Positions 35,085 through 47,285 of a DNA stretch of 64,000 nucleotides are shown piece after piece. Positions within the stretch are counted from its first letter, which is position 1; every line of letters starts with the position of its first letter. The DNA lies in the NCBI GenBank assembly GCA_021234155.1, contig JAJEKV010000024.1, forward strand, positions 15,711,030-15,775,029. Reading direction: 5' to 3'. A program made the translations under genes and the position numbers. This DNA comes from Isoetes taiwanensis. Lineage: Eukaryota > Streptophyta > Lycopodiopsida > Isoetales > Isoetaceae. The notes under the pieces were generated by a model, which saw only the letters and a list, made by a program, of their open reading frames with translations, was not told the origin of the DNA and did not search any database.

Positions 35085-35120
<36 letters not shown>
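34935..35120 (+). repeat. Dispersed repeat, copy 2 of 3, ending in poly(A)
   Basis: It begins CTTGCAATGCTGTACTAGCA like copy 1 and runs to CTGTAACGCATGATCAGG, then ends in about 40 A residues. The sequence that follows this point in copies 1 and 3 is missing. Truncation at an expanded A-run is the simplest reading. Confidence 0.75.
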
Positions 35121-35925
35121 TATGTATTGCTTTTCAGATCATAATATGATAGGCATTGCCCTGTCTATTGGACTTGCATGAGATGGCTACATTTGTCTGA
35201 TTTTTGTATGGCCACTTAGAAAATGTCATTTAGAAGACTTGATTTGACTCTTCACTACTTCATTAGAAGATGTTCATGCCACAATGGTTTCAAACTTTAG
35301 GCTACTATATTTGTGGCTCCATGATCATTCTTGAAAAAAAAAAACATTTTGAATTTTGACCATGCAATTTGCACATGGAGCCAGATGTAGCACAAAGTGT
35401 TTGTCTTTCTGAATGTGTCTGAACTATCTAATTACTATTGGCAACTTTGGGCAGATAAAAATGCTCTTTAAATTTTACTTGATAGTGCTTGTCAAGTTTT
35501 GCCAACAACATTTTAAGAGCGAACAAACTGGTATGCTTCACATGCATATAATATAAGCTACAACTAGTAAACGTGTGCAACAAGATTAAAAAGAAAAAAG
35601 ACTCTCCAAGGGGGAGCTAAGAATGTCGTGCTGGAGATGATGTTAGAATGGAATCGATTGAAACTAGCAAGCTAGCAATAAATTTAAAAGCACACATCAG
35701 TGCATGAATCTGGATCAAAGAATCTATATAACTTGCAATACCGACGACGAAATCCACCACTACATATGAAATATGTAGCATAATAACAGGGGGTTTTCTT
35801 TGTGTTTTTGTACGCTTTTCACTAAGGTTTTCCTATGATTTCGTGATGTATTCAAATGGATGTACTAATGCGTACATCTAGAGTGCACCATTTCTGAGCC
35901 ATTGATTTTAGCCCTTTTTTTTTCA
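35121..35925. other. No gene recognised
   Basis: AT-rich, without coding frames that look real. A phrase near 35760-35890 (ATAATAACA-GGGGTTTTCTTT and the following block) resembles 14255-14370, so a dispersed repeat may be present in both places. Confidence 0.4.
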
Positions 35926-35927
35926 AT

Positions 35928-36105
35928 GGTCAACAACCAATGGCTCACAACAAAAGCCCTTTTTTTGTGCGTGTGGTGCATAATGGTCAACAACCAATGG
36001 CTGACAACAAAAGTCCCTTTTTTGTGCGTGTGGTGCATAATGGTCAACAACCAATGGCTCACAAGAAAAGCCCTCTTTTTATGTGTGTGGTGCATAATGG
36101 GCACA
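35928..36105. repeat. 57-bp tandem repeat, three copies
   Basis: GGTCAACAACCAATGGCT begins copies at 35928, 35985 and 36042, each continuing CACAACAAAAG and TTTTTTGTGCGTGTGGTGCA. The period is exactly 57, so all frames stay open across it; the resulting open frames are repeat artefacts and not genes. Confidence 0.9.
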
Positions 36106-36354
36106 TGAAGGGCTTGAAGGGCGCATGTAGTCTGCGGTTTCCCACCGGCAACACATTTCTTATCATAACTTTTGATCCAGAGCTCTGTTTCAGATGATTT
36201 TTATTGCGTTGGAAAGCTCTCTCCGAGATCTTTTTGATAGTGTATGATATGGATATATTTTTTTAAGTTATCTATGCTAAAACAGCAATTTTTCGGCCGG
36301 GTTTGGTAGGTTTTCACATCCTACCGGTGATTATCTGATTGCGCTTATTGGATA

Positions 36355-36540
36355 TTGTTTTATGGCTCATTCCGAATGAAGCTTGCAAACAATTACCATG
36401 CATTTTTAGATTTTGAGGCAGTTATTAAGCAAATTCCAAGGCTTCTAGATCCTTTTGCTAACAAGCAGAAAAGTTCCCCACTTTGGTTTCTCACCACAAG
36501 AATCCATGGAGGCCAAACGCTGCTGTTAAATTCCAGTTGA
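36355..36540 (+). pseudogene. Short coding-like segment, unrecognised
   Basis: The frame contains MKLANNYHAFLDFEAVIKQI, then PRLLDPFANKQKSSP and GGQTLLLNSS before a stop. The composition is protein-like and unlike the AT-rich surroundings, but I can name no family and see no partner exons. Confidence 0.3.
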
Positions 36541-38660
36541 AAAATGTTTGTGTATGGGTGTTGCAAACTTTATGACTTTCAGGGATCAATCTGCTCTATC
36601 TTTATGGTAACTTTTACTTATGTTCTATTTGTTTTATTGTGATGAAATTCAAAAGCTACAGTACAGGTGATGAAAGCCTCAAATGAATTCTAGTTTTTTT
36701 CTGGTTTGAATTCTAAAATTTTTGTCACACCGGGGGGGAGGGGGTGACGTCTCTAAGGCCCCGAAGGGGCCAAAAAAATTTTTTTGCAACACAAACCATT
36801 AACATCCAACATATAAAAATTAAATCCCCCAACATATAACGACCAACACATAACAACCATTGACATCAACAACCAACACATAACTACCATTGACATTAAT
36901 TAACACAACCATTGGGTCCAACACATTTAAATTAAAATCCCCCTTAAACCCCCTTTGGTTTGGGTGCATATTCACACGGGGGTTGACGTAGGGCAGCGAG
37001 AGCCCTCATAATTGTATTTTGCACGTACGAAATCAACACCATATAGTATTCCGCTTGAAATCTTATAGTATTTTGCGAATCTTGTTATACAGTATAACAA
37101 ATTTTGTACTTGAATACCCCACAAACGAGGAACTTTACGTACGGTGTAGATTAAGGAATAAGGGGTGAATATGCCTATCCAATAGCTCTCGTTGCCCGGA
37201 GTCACCCCCCGTGTCCTCTATCAAAAACAAAATGATCAGTTATTGCAAGCTTTAATCATAAAACTAGCATTCAATCATAATGGAGTCTCTACCCTCATGC
37301 TAACTAGCCTTGTTGGGTGAAAGTTATAGCAATAATATAGAAAGTTGAAGAACTCATATTGGAACTGCCTTCTCCATTGATCTTCATCTTTTACCTAGAA
37401 TCCAAGAATTTCGTCCAAAATGCCAAGCTATAGGAAATGCATTTATCAACTGTTTTCTGCACACAAAAGCAAAAGCAAAACCAAAAGCCTCTAATGGCTT
37501 ATCCAGACACAAGGTCTTCCATCTAGGCATTAGGCATGAGGGCCTCCAACTAGGCACAAGGTCCTCAACCAGGCATGAAGGTCTCCAACTGGGCACTAAG
37601 GCCTCCAACAAAATGTTACTGAACATAAATAAGGTACAAAGTTGGAAGACGAGTTTTTTGAGGAGGAGGAGGGGGATCAAATGCTAAAAAAAGGAAGGGA
37701 TATGCACAAAGGAGAGTTGATGAGGGACAAAAGGGATGTGAATAAGCTAAATAGAGGATAGAAAGGAAAAAGACGAAAAGAAACCAACTCATAACTATCT
37801 CCATAGTTCTAAAACTTTGTTTACCTTCTGTTCGATGAAATAAAGGTAAATATCATTTCTATAACTACTACGGAAAAACACGAATAGGAATGCTGAAGAA
37901 GAGGCCGAGCAAAAGAGCAATATAAACCAGTTACGCATGGCTCAAAAGCGAACAATCAAAAGTTGCACATTGAACTGGAGAAGGCCTCAAATTTGTGGGG
38001 TAGAAATAAATAACTTACACTAGAAGAGCACGCACTAACCATCAAAAAGTTGGAACCTAAAAGTTGTGGGATAGAAAATAAATAATTTAATCTTACACTA
38101 GATGGCCATACACTATCCAAAAAAAAAGAAGCAAAATTGCTCCCACGAAAGAAAAAAAGGAAAAATTAGTAAAAACGCACGCCAGGGGTTGTGGCCGTGC
38201 AAGATCAAGCTAAAAACTATGAAAGGAGCAAGCAAGATAGACAAGTTTTTCTCATCTATACTGATCTAGAGGAAATGCCATTGCAAAATTTAGAAACATA
38301 AGATAAAGTGCTTTTGTGAGAGTGCATCTTAAAACTTTACATCTTAATACAATTACTAGGAACATGTGCCCGACAATGCCAAGCATTAGTAGTGGACATA
38401 TGAAATGGGTCGTGTAATAGGATTTGTAGGTGGGAAAGAATTTTGTAAATCTAATCGTATAATAGATGTAATGGACCTAATGGACTACCAAATTGTGAAA
38501 GGGGTTAGGGATGCCTGATCTTAGCCATGGGTGCGTGGAATTGATAGGTAGGAACAATGAATTTTGTGGAATTGAATTGATAAAGTAATGAACTGCGGTC
38601 TTAGGCAAAAAAAGTTACAATGCATAGTTTGTAGGTGTAAAAGAATTTTTAAATGTGATT
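36541..38660. other. Intergenic with minor repeats
   Basis: No gene was recognised. It contains CA-rich direct repeats (36790-36910, AACCAACACATAAC-type), a small inverted repeat GGCCCCGAAGGGGCC (36760-36774), and a 28-bp repeat (37505-37612, AGGCATGAAGGTCTCCAACT-type, about four copies). Confidence 0.45.
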
Positions 38661-38669
38661 GACCTGCAA

Positions 38670-38960
38670 GAAGAGCACCTGAGGATCTAAGAAACCCTAG
38701 ATTTGCAGAAGCACCATTGTTGCAAAACCAATGGGTCGGGCCAAAGGCGCTCTAATCGCCGACCACTTGCAGAAGGATGTAACGGGCATTGTAATGCATG
38801 ACCAGAAAAAAAAAAAAGGCATAACCTAGGGAAGGTTTTTTTCTTGCTGGATTTTCAATTTTCTGATGACAAAATTTTGCTTTTTGGCTGGAATTTCATG
38901 TCTACAGGAGACCAAAAAAAGAGGACGCCTTCCCCCAAAAACATTTTAAGTAAGTAGATA
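38670..38960 (+). repeat. Dispersed repeat, copy 3 of 3
   Basis: The fullest copy. It has the middle part (CTCTAATCGCCGACCACTTG) missing from copy 1 and the distal part missing from copy 2. Confidence 0.8.
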
Positions 38961-41837
38961 ATCGCTATACTTTCGACGTCGAGGCATTCATCTCGACAAG
39001 CATCTCGACCGTTGATAAATAAGGGGCATGCTCCACTGCCAGATGTTTGGGCACTGCCACTACCGGATCCAAGGATTTACGCGATCTTCCATTGCAATCT
39101 CCTTACGCCAGATGTTTGAATCCACTGGTTATCCAAGGATTTGTCCTGATCTCCTTAAGCAAGGCGTCTGAATCCGCTTGACAGATGAGCGTTTTAGATC
39201 CATTGTTCAGTGTTGCACTGTCTTTCTTATACTATATAAGGCTGCCCTAGAGATTGCTTTTTAAATTTGGAAGTTAAATCTCTAATACAAATGTTATAAG
39301 CTTGCTTTGGATTCGGCTCTGAGCTCTGCCCTCATTCCCCACTCAGTTTCAATGAAAAATTCTAAATGATTTATGGCAGGCATTGGAATGTTCTATGACC
39401 AAGATTGGAAGGCATTGGGGATCTCCTTTTATAGCCTAATCTTTTCCTTGAGGTAAAGCACCTTTCTAGACACATTCCCATTTGTTTAACATTTTTCCTT
39501 TGATTTGAAGACCAGGCAAAGGCTATAGCAAGTTTATCAAGGAGCCACAAGGCATTTTACCAAAGTTCAACCTCATGAAGCTTACTTGAGTTGCATTAGT
39601 AGTTTTGAAGTCACACACATGAGGATGCCAACTTGGAAGTGAAATTTGCTCTTATTCTAGCCTTGAAGTTTGGAAGACCCTTATAGAAGTTTGGAAGACC
39701 CTTAGGTTTTGAGCAAACTTATTTTCACTATGAGGTATGATTTGAGCTTTAGAAACAATTTGAGATAAAATCAAGTGCTACAGAGGTACCCATCTTTTCT
39801 TCATTCCATTCATCTTATATCCACCTTTTTTATATCCCAAGAGCCTTCAAAAACCTTTCTTTCACCATTTTTTTCACTTTTTCTCATCATTCCACTACCC
39901 ATTTTTTATTGGTCCTACCTTCATTTGAGAATTGCCCTCTAATGATCTTGAAAACCTTCAAAGGCAAGAAAACTCTATTTTCACCCTCATTTCATCTTCC
40001 TAAATCCTATTATAGCCTATTTACACCTTTTCCCCATCTTTTTCCCATGATTTTTTCACCATCCCCAAGTTGCAGTACTCATTGACCATGGGTCAAAAGG
40101 GACAAAAATTCAAATGTTTCAGTTTGACCTAAAACCTCTCTAAATGGAAAGCTTGGCAAAAAAGAGCTAATTTGGCCTTTTAAAATTTGAAAAAAACCCT
40201 TGGGAAGCCTTCAAATTTGGATTCTTGGGATGCGTGCCATAAAAAAAAAAAAAAAAATTCTAACCTAACCCTACCACCCCTATCTATTTCTACATCGTTC
40301 CACGCCACCCCCCATTTTCATTCTCATTTCCACGTGGCAGCAGGGCATGGGGACCAGACACGGGCTGGTTGTCCCCTCTGCGTGGCACGCAAAGTTATTA
40401 GCTGGGTCAACATTATTCCTTATATACAGGAGCCTCCAGAACCATTTTAGCCTGTGGGATATATAGCATTCAAGATTTTTTCGATGAACCCTAAAAAATA
40501 GGGGAGACTGCTAAATCCGGCCAATTCGTGCCTAAATTTGATTGAATCCCGCCATTTTTCACCAGAAATTATCTCCTGAGCCTTTTCCGAGACCTTGGGG
40601 ATCCTTTGTGGCACTTGATCCGATAGAAATTGCTCAAATTTGGCCTTAAATCACTCGGCCGAGCTAGCTTTTGGGAAGAACAATTCTTAAGCCAGCAATA
40701 CAGATCAAATCAGCACGTCCCCTCAGAGATAGACCTCTGTGATCTTGGCGCATTCGATACCTTGTTCTGCTCTGCTCAAATTGTGCTTTATTCTGCTCGA
40801 AACTGAAGATCTACCATGGCGTGACTTGTTCGACATCAAAACGCTTCAACTGCAACTCAAATAATTACTTCATTTTGCTTCATTGGTAGCTTGAGGCTTT
40901 CTAGAAGCTCAAACTGCTCTGGAATTTGCTCTTAAGCATCATTATTTGGGTAATACCCTTTGATACTATTGGAACTTTTCTGCATTATCTTGCTATAATA
41001 TATATTCTTTGCCTGGAAAATTATTGTCATCATTATTCATTTATCTTGTATAATCTTGCATTGATTGTTAAAGTTAAAAAACTAAAATACAAAGCCAAAA
41101 TATTTACTCCAAGTTATATCCCATTCAGATAGTTGTATTTCATCCTCATAAGGATCCTAGGAGCCCATACATCCAAAGAAAACATATAAAAAGATTTTTC
41201 CTTCATAACTGTTACAGAGTTTGCCCTTTCTTGAAGCTTTGACTATTCTCAGAAAAGCTAAAACATCTTTTCGCTATTTAGACCCTATGCACGTGATCTA
41301 GGGACTATTCTGAAGTTGCCTGCACAGATCCCAACCCAAAATTCCCCGTCAAACTCCATCTGCAAATTTTGTCTCTCTGTTTTGGCACTGGCCAACCTTT
41401 TGACCTGACTTTGACCTCGTTTTTCTTGACCTTCCTTTACCCAAATCAAGCCAAATTTTCACCAAGAGCTTCCTCTGTTTGTTGACCATCTATACCATCA
41501 ATTAGATCCCAAAAATCTCAAAAGGTGTGTCTGCTAGGTCAGTTTTTGCTCTGACAATTTTTTCAGTTTCAGGGACTCTAGTGATTTTGAAAAAACCAGC
41601 ATTCCAAAATGACTTTTCTTGCTTCATATGTTAAGGATTGATCACCCTAAGTGATCTGGAGGTTCTAACCACTTTGTTTAAGCTTCCTTTGAGGTTAGAC
41701 TAAAATTCCGTGTTTTAGGCTAACATTTTGGAGGTTCTCTACCGAGATTTTCACCGAAGTTGAACTCCATGGCACCAAGAAAGCTTGTTGAGTCCGGCTG
41801 AGCTCTTGAACCACCTGAGGTAACAGGTCAACCAGAT
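38961..41837 (+). other. Upstream region of the Gypsy element, probably including its 5' LTR
   Basis: Long C/T-rich and AT-rich sequence without genes. A TATA-like ACTATATAAGG at 39231-39241 is followed by a leader-like stretch, and a second TATA-like CTTATATACAGG lies at 40419-40430. Either could be an LTR promoter. I could not find a clear primer-binding site or LTR borders, so the LTR is inferred only from position. Confidence 0.35.
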
Positions 41838-42581
41838 TTGGTAGGGGTAAGCATGAAAGTGGCTACCAGATCCACAACAAATGTTGCAAATGTTTCTACT
41901 TTGCCTATTCCTCCACAAGCTCCTTATCATTTTGAACTTCTTTCAGACTGTTTCTCCCCTTGTTATGATTCTTCCATGAATGCTAACCATTTCTTGAAGA
42001 CGTTTGAAGAATATTATGAGGAGCATGGAAAGAAGAAAGGTACCAGGTTTGCTAAGTTTACCAAATGCATGAAAGGTGATGAGGCCAGGTCCTGGTTGGA
42101 TTTTGAACTGTCAATAGGTACTAAGTGGGATGAATTGGAACAAAGATTTCATCAAGGTTTGGTAAGACTACTTCACCCCGGATCTTGTTTTGAGCTCAAT
42201 TCCTTTTCTATCAAATCTGGTGAAAGTGTGAAGCAGTATGTGGAAAGATTTAACTCTTATTTGCTGGTGTGTAATAGGAACCATGTTTCCCACCCAACTT
42301 TGCATCTGGTTGCTTCCTTTATCAGAGGTTTGATGTCCAGGCCTAAGATCTATAGGAAGTTATTAAAACTTCAAAAGTTTGGTGAGCTAGATTCTATCCA
42401 TAAGACATTTGTAAAGGCTGTAGATCTAGTAGAAATGCTAAGCTATTTGCCTGATGAAGAAGTCAGAGATCCATTCTACCCTCCTCATCAGGATACTGAG
42501 CAGGAGTTACATTATGCTAATGCTGCCCCCTCAGATATGCGCTTCGAAGGAAAAACAAGAAGCCAAAAGCTGAAGAGTTAG
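41838..42581 (+). pseudogene. Gypsy gag (capsid) frame
   Basis: The frame includes FLKTFEEYYEEHGKKKGTRF, EARSWLDFELSIGTKWDELE and SIKSGESVKQYVERF, the retrotransposon gag pattern seen in plant Ty3/Gypsy elements (W-x-L and Y-V-x-x-F spaced helices). Capsid assembly would be its role. The frame ends at TAG (42579-42581). The next frame is already open upstream (KNKKPKAEELDPQVSEMKSE), so gag and pol overlap with a frame change near 42545. That could be programmed frameshifting or a simple mutation; the sequence does not decide. Confidence 0.75.
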
Positions 42582-44695
42582 ACCCTCAGGTTTCAGAAAT
42601 GAAATCTGAGATAAGTAAGGTATCTGAAGCTTTTAGAAGTTACCAAACAACTCATGGAGCTCTTTCTTCTAGCTCTACCATACCTGAATGCACAAACTGT
42701 GGTAAGCCCTATCATAGGGCTGAAAATTGCTTTGCAAGATCTTGTCCTAAATGCCACAAAAGGGGCCATTTTGGTAGAGAATGTCGTGTTTGTTCTTTTT
42801 GTAAAGAGATAGGTCATGAGGAGAAGTTCTGCAGTGTCAAGAATTACCTTGCAAAGCAAGAAAAAGGTAAACAGGTGTCAAATGTTAGTTTTATTGAGAC
42901 TTGTGCAGAAGAGCAAGAAGAACAAGATGTTATGGTTGTGCAAACACGTGCTAGGCTCCATTCATGTACCTCTGCAAGTTCTGTTCCACCAATTACAGCT
43001 TCTAAGGTAACATTTCAGCCAAATCCCCAGAATATAGCTCCTCCCCCTGCTCAAAGGTATAAACAGAAAGATTCTGAGCTTGATGAATTTGAATTGCTTA
43101 TGAAAAACTCCAAGGTTACTGTAGACTTACTAACTCTATTGAGGATTGCACCATCATACGGGGAAAAGTTTATCAAGAATACCCAAAATGTTGAAGAAGT
43201 TGCTGCAGAGACTTGCAACAACATTTCTGTAGCCTTACCTGAGCACACTGAAGATCCAGGTGCTTTTACTTGTAGTGCTACTATAGGTACTTCCCATTTA
43301 GATAAGGTCTTGCTGGATGTAGGTTCTTCTCTAAATGTCATGCCTTATCATGTTATGAAAACACTGAATCTCAAGGTAGAAGACAATACTTCTATTGTTC
43401 TAAAATCCTTTTCCAATGCTAAGGTAGTACCAAAGGGAGTGGTGAGGAATGTGTCTGTTAATACAGGAGGGATCATTGTTTTAGCTACATTTGTGGTTGT
43501 TGATTTTGAGAATGTTAACCATGCTAACATCTATGATTTATTGTTGGGAAGAAGGTGGATGAAAACAGTAGATGCTAGACCTATATGGTCTGAAGGCATT
43601 TGCACTATTTCAAATGGAGCAACTTCCATTAAATTGGTAAACAAAACTGACCCCTCTGCTAATATTAGATTCATAGATGTGGATATATTGCAGGAAAAAG
43701 AGTTAGGAGTTTACAGTTTAGGTTTAGATATTGATATGAGTGAAGAAGCTATCAACTTTGCTCAAGTAGAGTTCTCTGATCCAAAGGAAAACAAGGCCTA
43801 CCTTTGGTTTGATGGAGGTATGTCTAAGAAATTAGGGATTGCTTCTTCTGCTGCTATTCTAAAGGATGCAGATCTCAAGCTGATGACTAAGATAGGGAGA
43901 ATTCATCCTAATATTTCTTCTAATGCAGCAGAGTATAGGTCCCTCATTGCAGGCCTACAGGAAGCAAAGTTCATGAATATTTCTTATATTGTTATCTATG
44001 GAGACTCACAACTCGTTTGCAAGCAGATTTTGGGAGAATACCAAACAAAGCATCAAGATATGGAGGATCTGAACACACAAGCTCGAGAACTGCTAACCTT
44101 TTTTGATCATTGGGAGATTTATCATATTCCAAGGTCCAAAAACTTTGAGGCTAATTCTTTGTGCAAGAAGACACTCTTAGAGCATCTCTCTGGGGGAGCC
44201 ATCGAGGAAGATGTCCTAGATGAAGATGAACTCTCTCAATTTCATCCTATCTTGACCATCAACCTAGCACAAGAGGAATCACACAAAGAGCTTGAAGTGC
44301 ATAAGGGAGGTATGTCCAGGACTTTGCAAATGGGAGATCTATATGATGAGGATTGCAAAGGTAAAATGATTAAGTACTTTGAAGATTGGGTGGATGTTTT
44401 TGCATGGGAATATTCAGAATTGAAAGGGGTTGATAGGAGCATTTGTGAGTTTGAGATAAAAGTTCGTGAAGATACTAAACCTGTTATGCAGAGATTGAGA
44501 AGAATTAATTCCTCACTTTTAGATCTTATCAAGCAGGAATTATTCAAAATGCAGGAGTCAGGTTTGATAGTTGACATTGTGAACCCTTCTTGGGTTTCTT
44601 GTATTGTTCCAGTTCTAAAAAAGAATGGTTCTCTAAGAATATGTGTGGATTATAGAGATCTAAATAAAGCTATTGTTAAAGATTGTTACCCTTTC
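42550..44695 (+). pseudogene. Gypsy zinc knuckles, protease, RNase H and start of RT
   Basis: Counting from Met at 42599, three CCHC knuckles follow one another: Cys31-Cys34-His39-Cys44, Cys49-Cys52-His57-Cys62 and Cys65-Cys68-His73-Cys78. A retropepsin-like LDVGSSLNVMPYHVM lies near residue 240. At about 400-530 is an RNase H: YLWFDGG, SSNAAEYRSLIAGL and VIYGDSQLVCKQILG. The last catalytic Asp position reads FEANSL, with Asn where AD is usual. Only then does RT begin (near residue 620), with VMQRLRRIN, SGLIVDIVNPSWVS, VPVLKKNGSLRICVDYRDLN and IVKDCYPF, where a LINE interrupts it. An RNase H before RT is not the standard Gypsy order. The rest of RT and integrase are absent. Confidence 0.85.
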
Positions 44696-46780
44696 GTAGG
44701 CCACAGCCTATGCTCCGCCGACAACAAACAACTCCTGTTGTGCCGGGCAGGATTGACCCAAAAATCAGAGAGTTCCAGGAGCTGAGGCGGAGAAGCCACA
44801 ATGTGGTGGTACGTGGCCTGACAGAAGAGGCAGGGGAGGACCTCATTAACCGGCTCCAAATGTTGATTCTTGCTCGAATGACATTCCCCGTGCCAGTACA
44901 TATTATTAGGGCGAGACGCCATGGCGCCCAGCGCCCAGACCGCCCACGGGTAGTCACGTTCACAGTACGAGATGCGCAAGTGAAAGCAGCTATCCTACGC
45001 CAGGGTAGGCAGCTGAAGGGAACTGCCTTGTATGTTGACCGAGACCTGACCCCAGCCCAACAAGAAGACCGCAGGCACGAGTTGGCCAAAGTTAAAAGCA
45101 TTCGCAGACAGGGAGGAGCTGCAGGACTGATTCGGGGTAAGATGCAAATTTTCAAGCCGCCAAATGCTGCTGCGAATCCTGCTAACCCTCCAGCAGCTCC
45201 TGACCATGCCACTTCTTCGCTGCTTCATACGCAAGACGCTCCTCAAGTTGCTTCACCTTACGTTTGCTCGCACATCTCGGTACGCCTCTACCGCCATCCC
45301 CTTCTGCGCCATGCTTGAATCCCCAAACTGCCGCCCTTACCGACAAATAGGAATTGTGCCTCCGCATGGTCTCCTGGAATTGTCGGGGCTTCCCATGGCA
45401 GAAGGGAGATAGTCTCAACTCTGTTGCTGCAGATATGGATCTGATCTTCCTTATGGAAACATGGAAGCATGCGGGGACCACGGGATACGGGACTTGCCGG
45501 GATACCAGCGCTACTCAATCTTCAATGATTGCACAGGAAAGCGGGGGCATGGGGGAGTTGCCTGCTACTATCGAATGGCCTTGGCACAGTCAGTTTCCTT
45601 GTTCAAGACAGACAAGCACAACCGGTACTTGTGGGTGCGTGTGCAAAACTGCGATGTGACCCCTCTTTGTGGCGACCGCTACTTTCCACATGCGTAAAGC
45701 AACTTCTATCACACCCACTTTCCCGGATGTGGATAGGGTCGGACCCCTATGTCGATCTATATGATGACATACGGCCCGGCAAAGATAAGCGGTTAGGCGG
45801 TGTCATACTCCTTGGAGACTTCAATGCGCCACCGGGTAGAACAACCCATGAGATTTGATCCCTTGATGATGATATATTGCGGTTTGCGTCCGGCAGAAGC
45901 GGCTTTGGCCACGGACATTAGATGACAATCGGGTCACATGCTATGGTAGACAATTGCTTTTGCTCTGTGGTATCTTTGACTGTGTAATCGCTGCAATGGA
46001 TCCGCACGCTGGGTCGATCCACCCGCTTAAAGCACTTGTAGACGTGGGAAAACCGGGGGAGGATCTAGTGTGGTGGACTATGTCTTTGGTGCCCCGAAGC
46101 GGGATATGCATGTCGTCCAAGCACTTCCGTGTGGGACAACTAATAGGGATGAAGAGATCGACTCGGACCACTTACCACTTTACTTGAAGTTGGCTTGGCG
46201 GGTTGTGCGAACCCCCGTGCCCGCGACTCCTCACATGCCTCACCGCGCGATTGGATTATGAACATCACGGCTTATGCCCGGATGCTTATAGATGACACGG
46301 CGGAAATTTTGCAATATCCTACACTAGAGCAACAGAACCGACCGGTGGCCCGATGTGCTTAGGGCTCTTGGCGAGAGAGATGCTTTGGGATAAAAGCGCC
46401 GCATGACGGACCTCCGGGAACACAACCTTCCCACGTAATCAATGGTTTGATGCGAGTGCAAGGAACACAAACGCTGGCTCCGCCAAGTCCACGGACCTTG
46501 TTTTACGCCCACATGCGATCCCGACAATACCGCGTCTTCCTTAAAGCTAAGAAAGCCGTACATTGCGGACATCAAAGGGAAATGTTTTATCTCACGAACG
46601 CGTCACCCCGGACCTTCCGGGCGAAGGGTTCTTAGAAAGCCGATCTGACCACGGGGAACATCACTCCCGGCGGTGGAGGCAATACTTGCAACGCCTATAT
46701 CACGACCCTCGGGGTGCACATGCGCATTACCCTGCAAGAAGGCCCGGTCGCGGAAATCACAACAAGAGAATGGACATTTA
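44696..46780 (+). mobile_element. LINE fragment: ORF1-like and endonuclease half
   Basis: Sequence becomes GC-rich at about 44696, inside the Gypsy RT frame. An open frame (to 45318) contains SHNVVVRGLTEEAGEDLINR, PRVVTFTVRDAQVKAAILRQ and TALYVDRDLTPAQQEDR, which resembles the RNA-binding/C-terminal part of LINE ORF1 proteins. Then comes an APE-type endonuclease in shifting frames: MVSWNCRGFPWQ, DLIFLMETWKHAG, LPGYQRYSIFNDCTGKRGHG, VILLGDFNAPPG, and near 46070-46190 DYVFGAPKRDM then DSDHLPLYLKL. GDFNA and SDHLPL are signature endonuclease motifs. RT is missing; at the right the sequence runs into an unrelated CG-rich stretch near 46780. It may be the other half of the family seen at 28.5 kb. 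Confidence 0.8.
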
Positions 46781-47285
46781 GCGGCGTGGAAAGCTTGCGG
46801 CGTGGCGACGGCGACGGCGCGTCGCCAAATGCGCGTCACCATCACGGCGTCAATGCGGCCGTCCGCATCGCCGCGGCGACGCGGTCGCATCGCCGTGTGG
46901 TCCGGCGTCGACGCGGGCGTGGCGGTCTGTCATGTCGGTGGGCGCTATGCCAGTGGGCGGCAGTGTCACGCCAGTGGGCGCTTGCGGCGTCGCGTCGCAT
47001 GCGACGTCTGATGCCCAGCCCATCTGTCGCCCGGTGGGCTTGGCTACCGGTGGGCGGCGTGTCTCGCCAGTGGATGTTTACGGCGTGGCGTCGCATGCGG
47101 CGTCGTATATGTGACGTATGTGGCGTATGTGTGTCGATATGACACGTCGATCGCGATATATGACGTATGTGACGTATATGACACGTCAGTACGTATATGT
47201 GACGTATATGACACGTCAGTATGTATATGTGACGTATATGACACGTCAGTACGTATATGTGACGTAGGTGGTCGCATGTGACGTA
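46781..47285. repeat. CG-rich GACG/CGTC repeat zone
   Basis: It starts with dense GGCGTGGCGACGGCGACGGC-like sequence and turns into GTGACGTATATGACACGTCA units. A 30-bp unit (GTGACGTATATGACACGTCA, GTACGTATAT) is repeated about three times at 47168-47275. CpG density is very high. A similar phrase returns at 49022-49070, and a related GACG/CGTC patch lies at 58380-58475. Long frames open here because of composition and are not genes. Confidence 0.7.

Noticed and set aside
35865-36197. Open frames spanning the 57-bp repeat on both strands
   Set aside because: The repeat length is a multiple of three, so any frame without a stop in one unit stays open; the product is just the repeat.
44683-45318. 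Interpretation of the frame after 44696 as Gypsy RT continuation
   Set aside because: The text stops matching RT at CYPF, becomes GC-rich and matches LINE ORF1-type sequence instead, so it is an insertion.
46673-47142. Overlapping Arg/Ala-rich open frames in the CG-rich zone
   Set aside because: Composition artefact of CGTC/GACG repeats, open in several frames at once.
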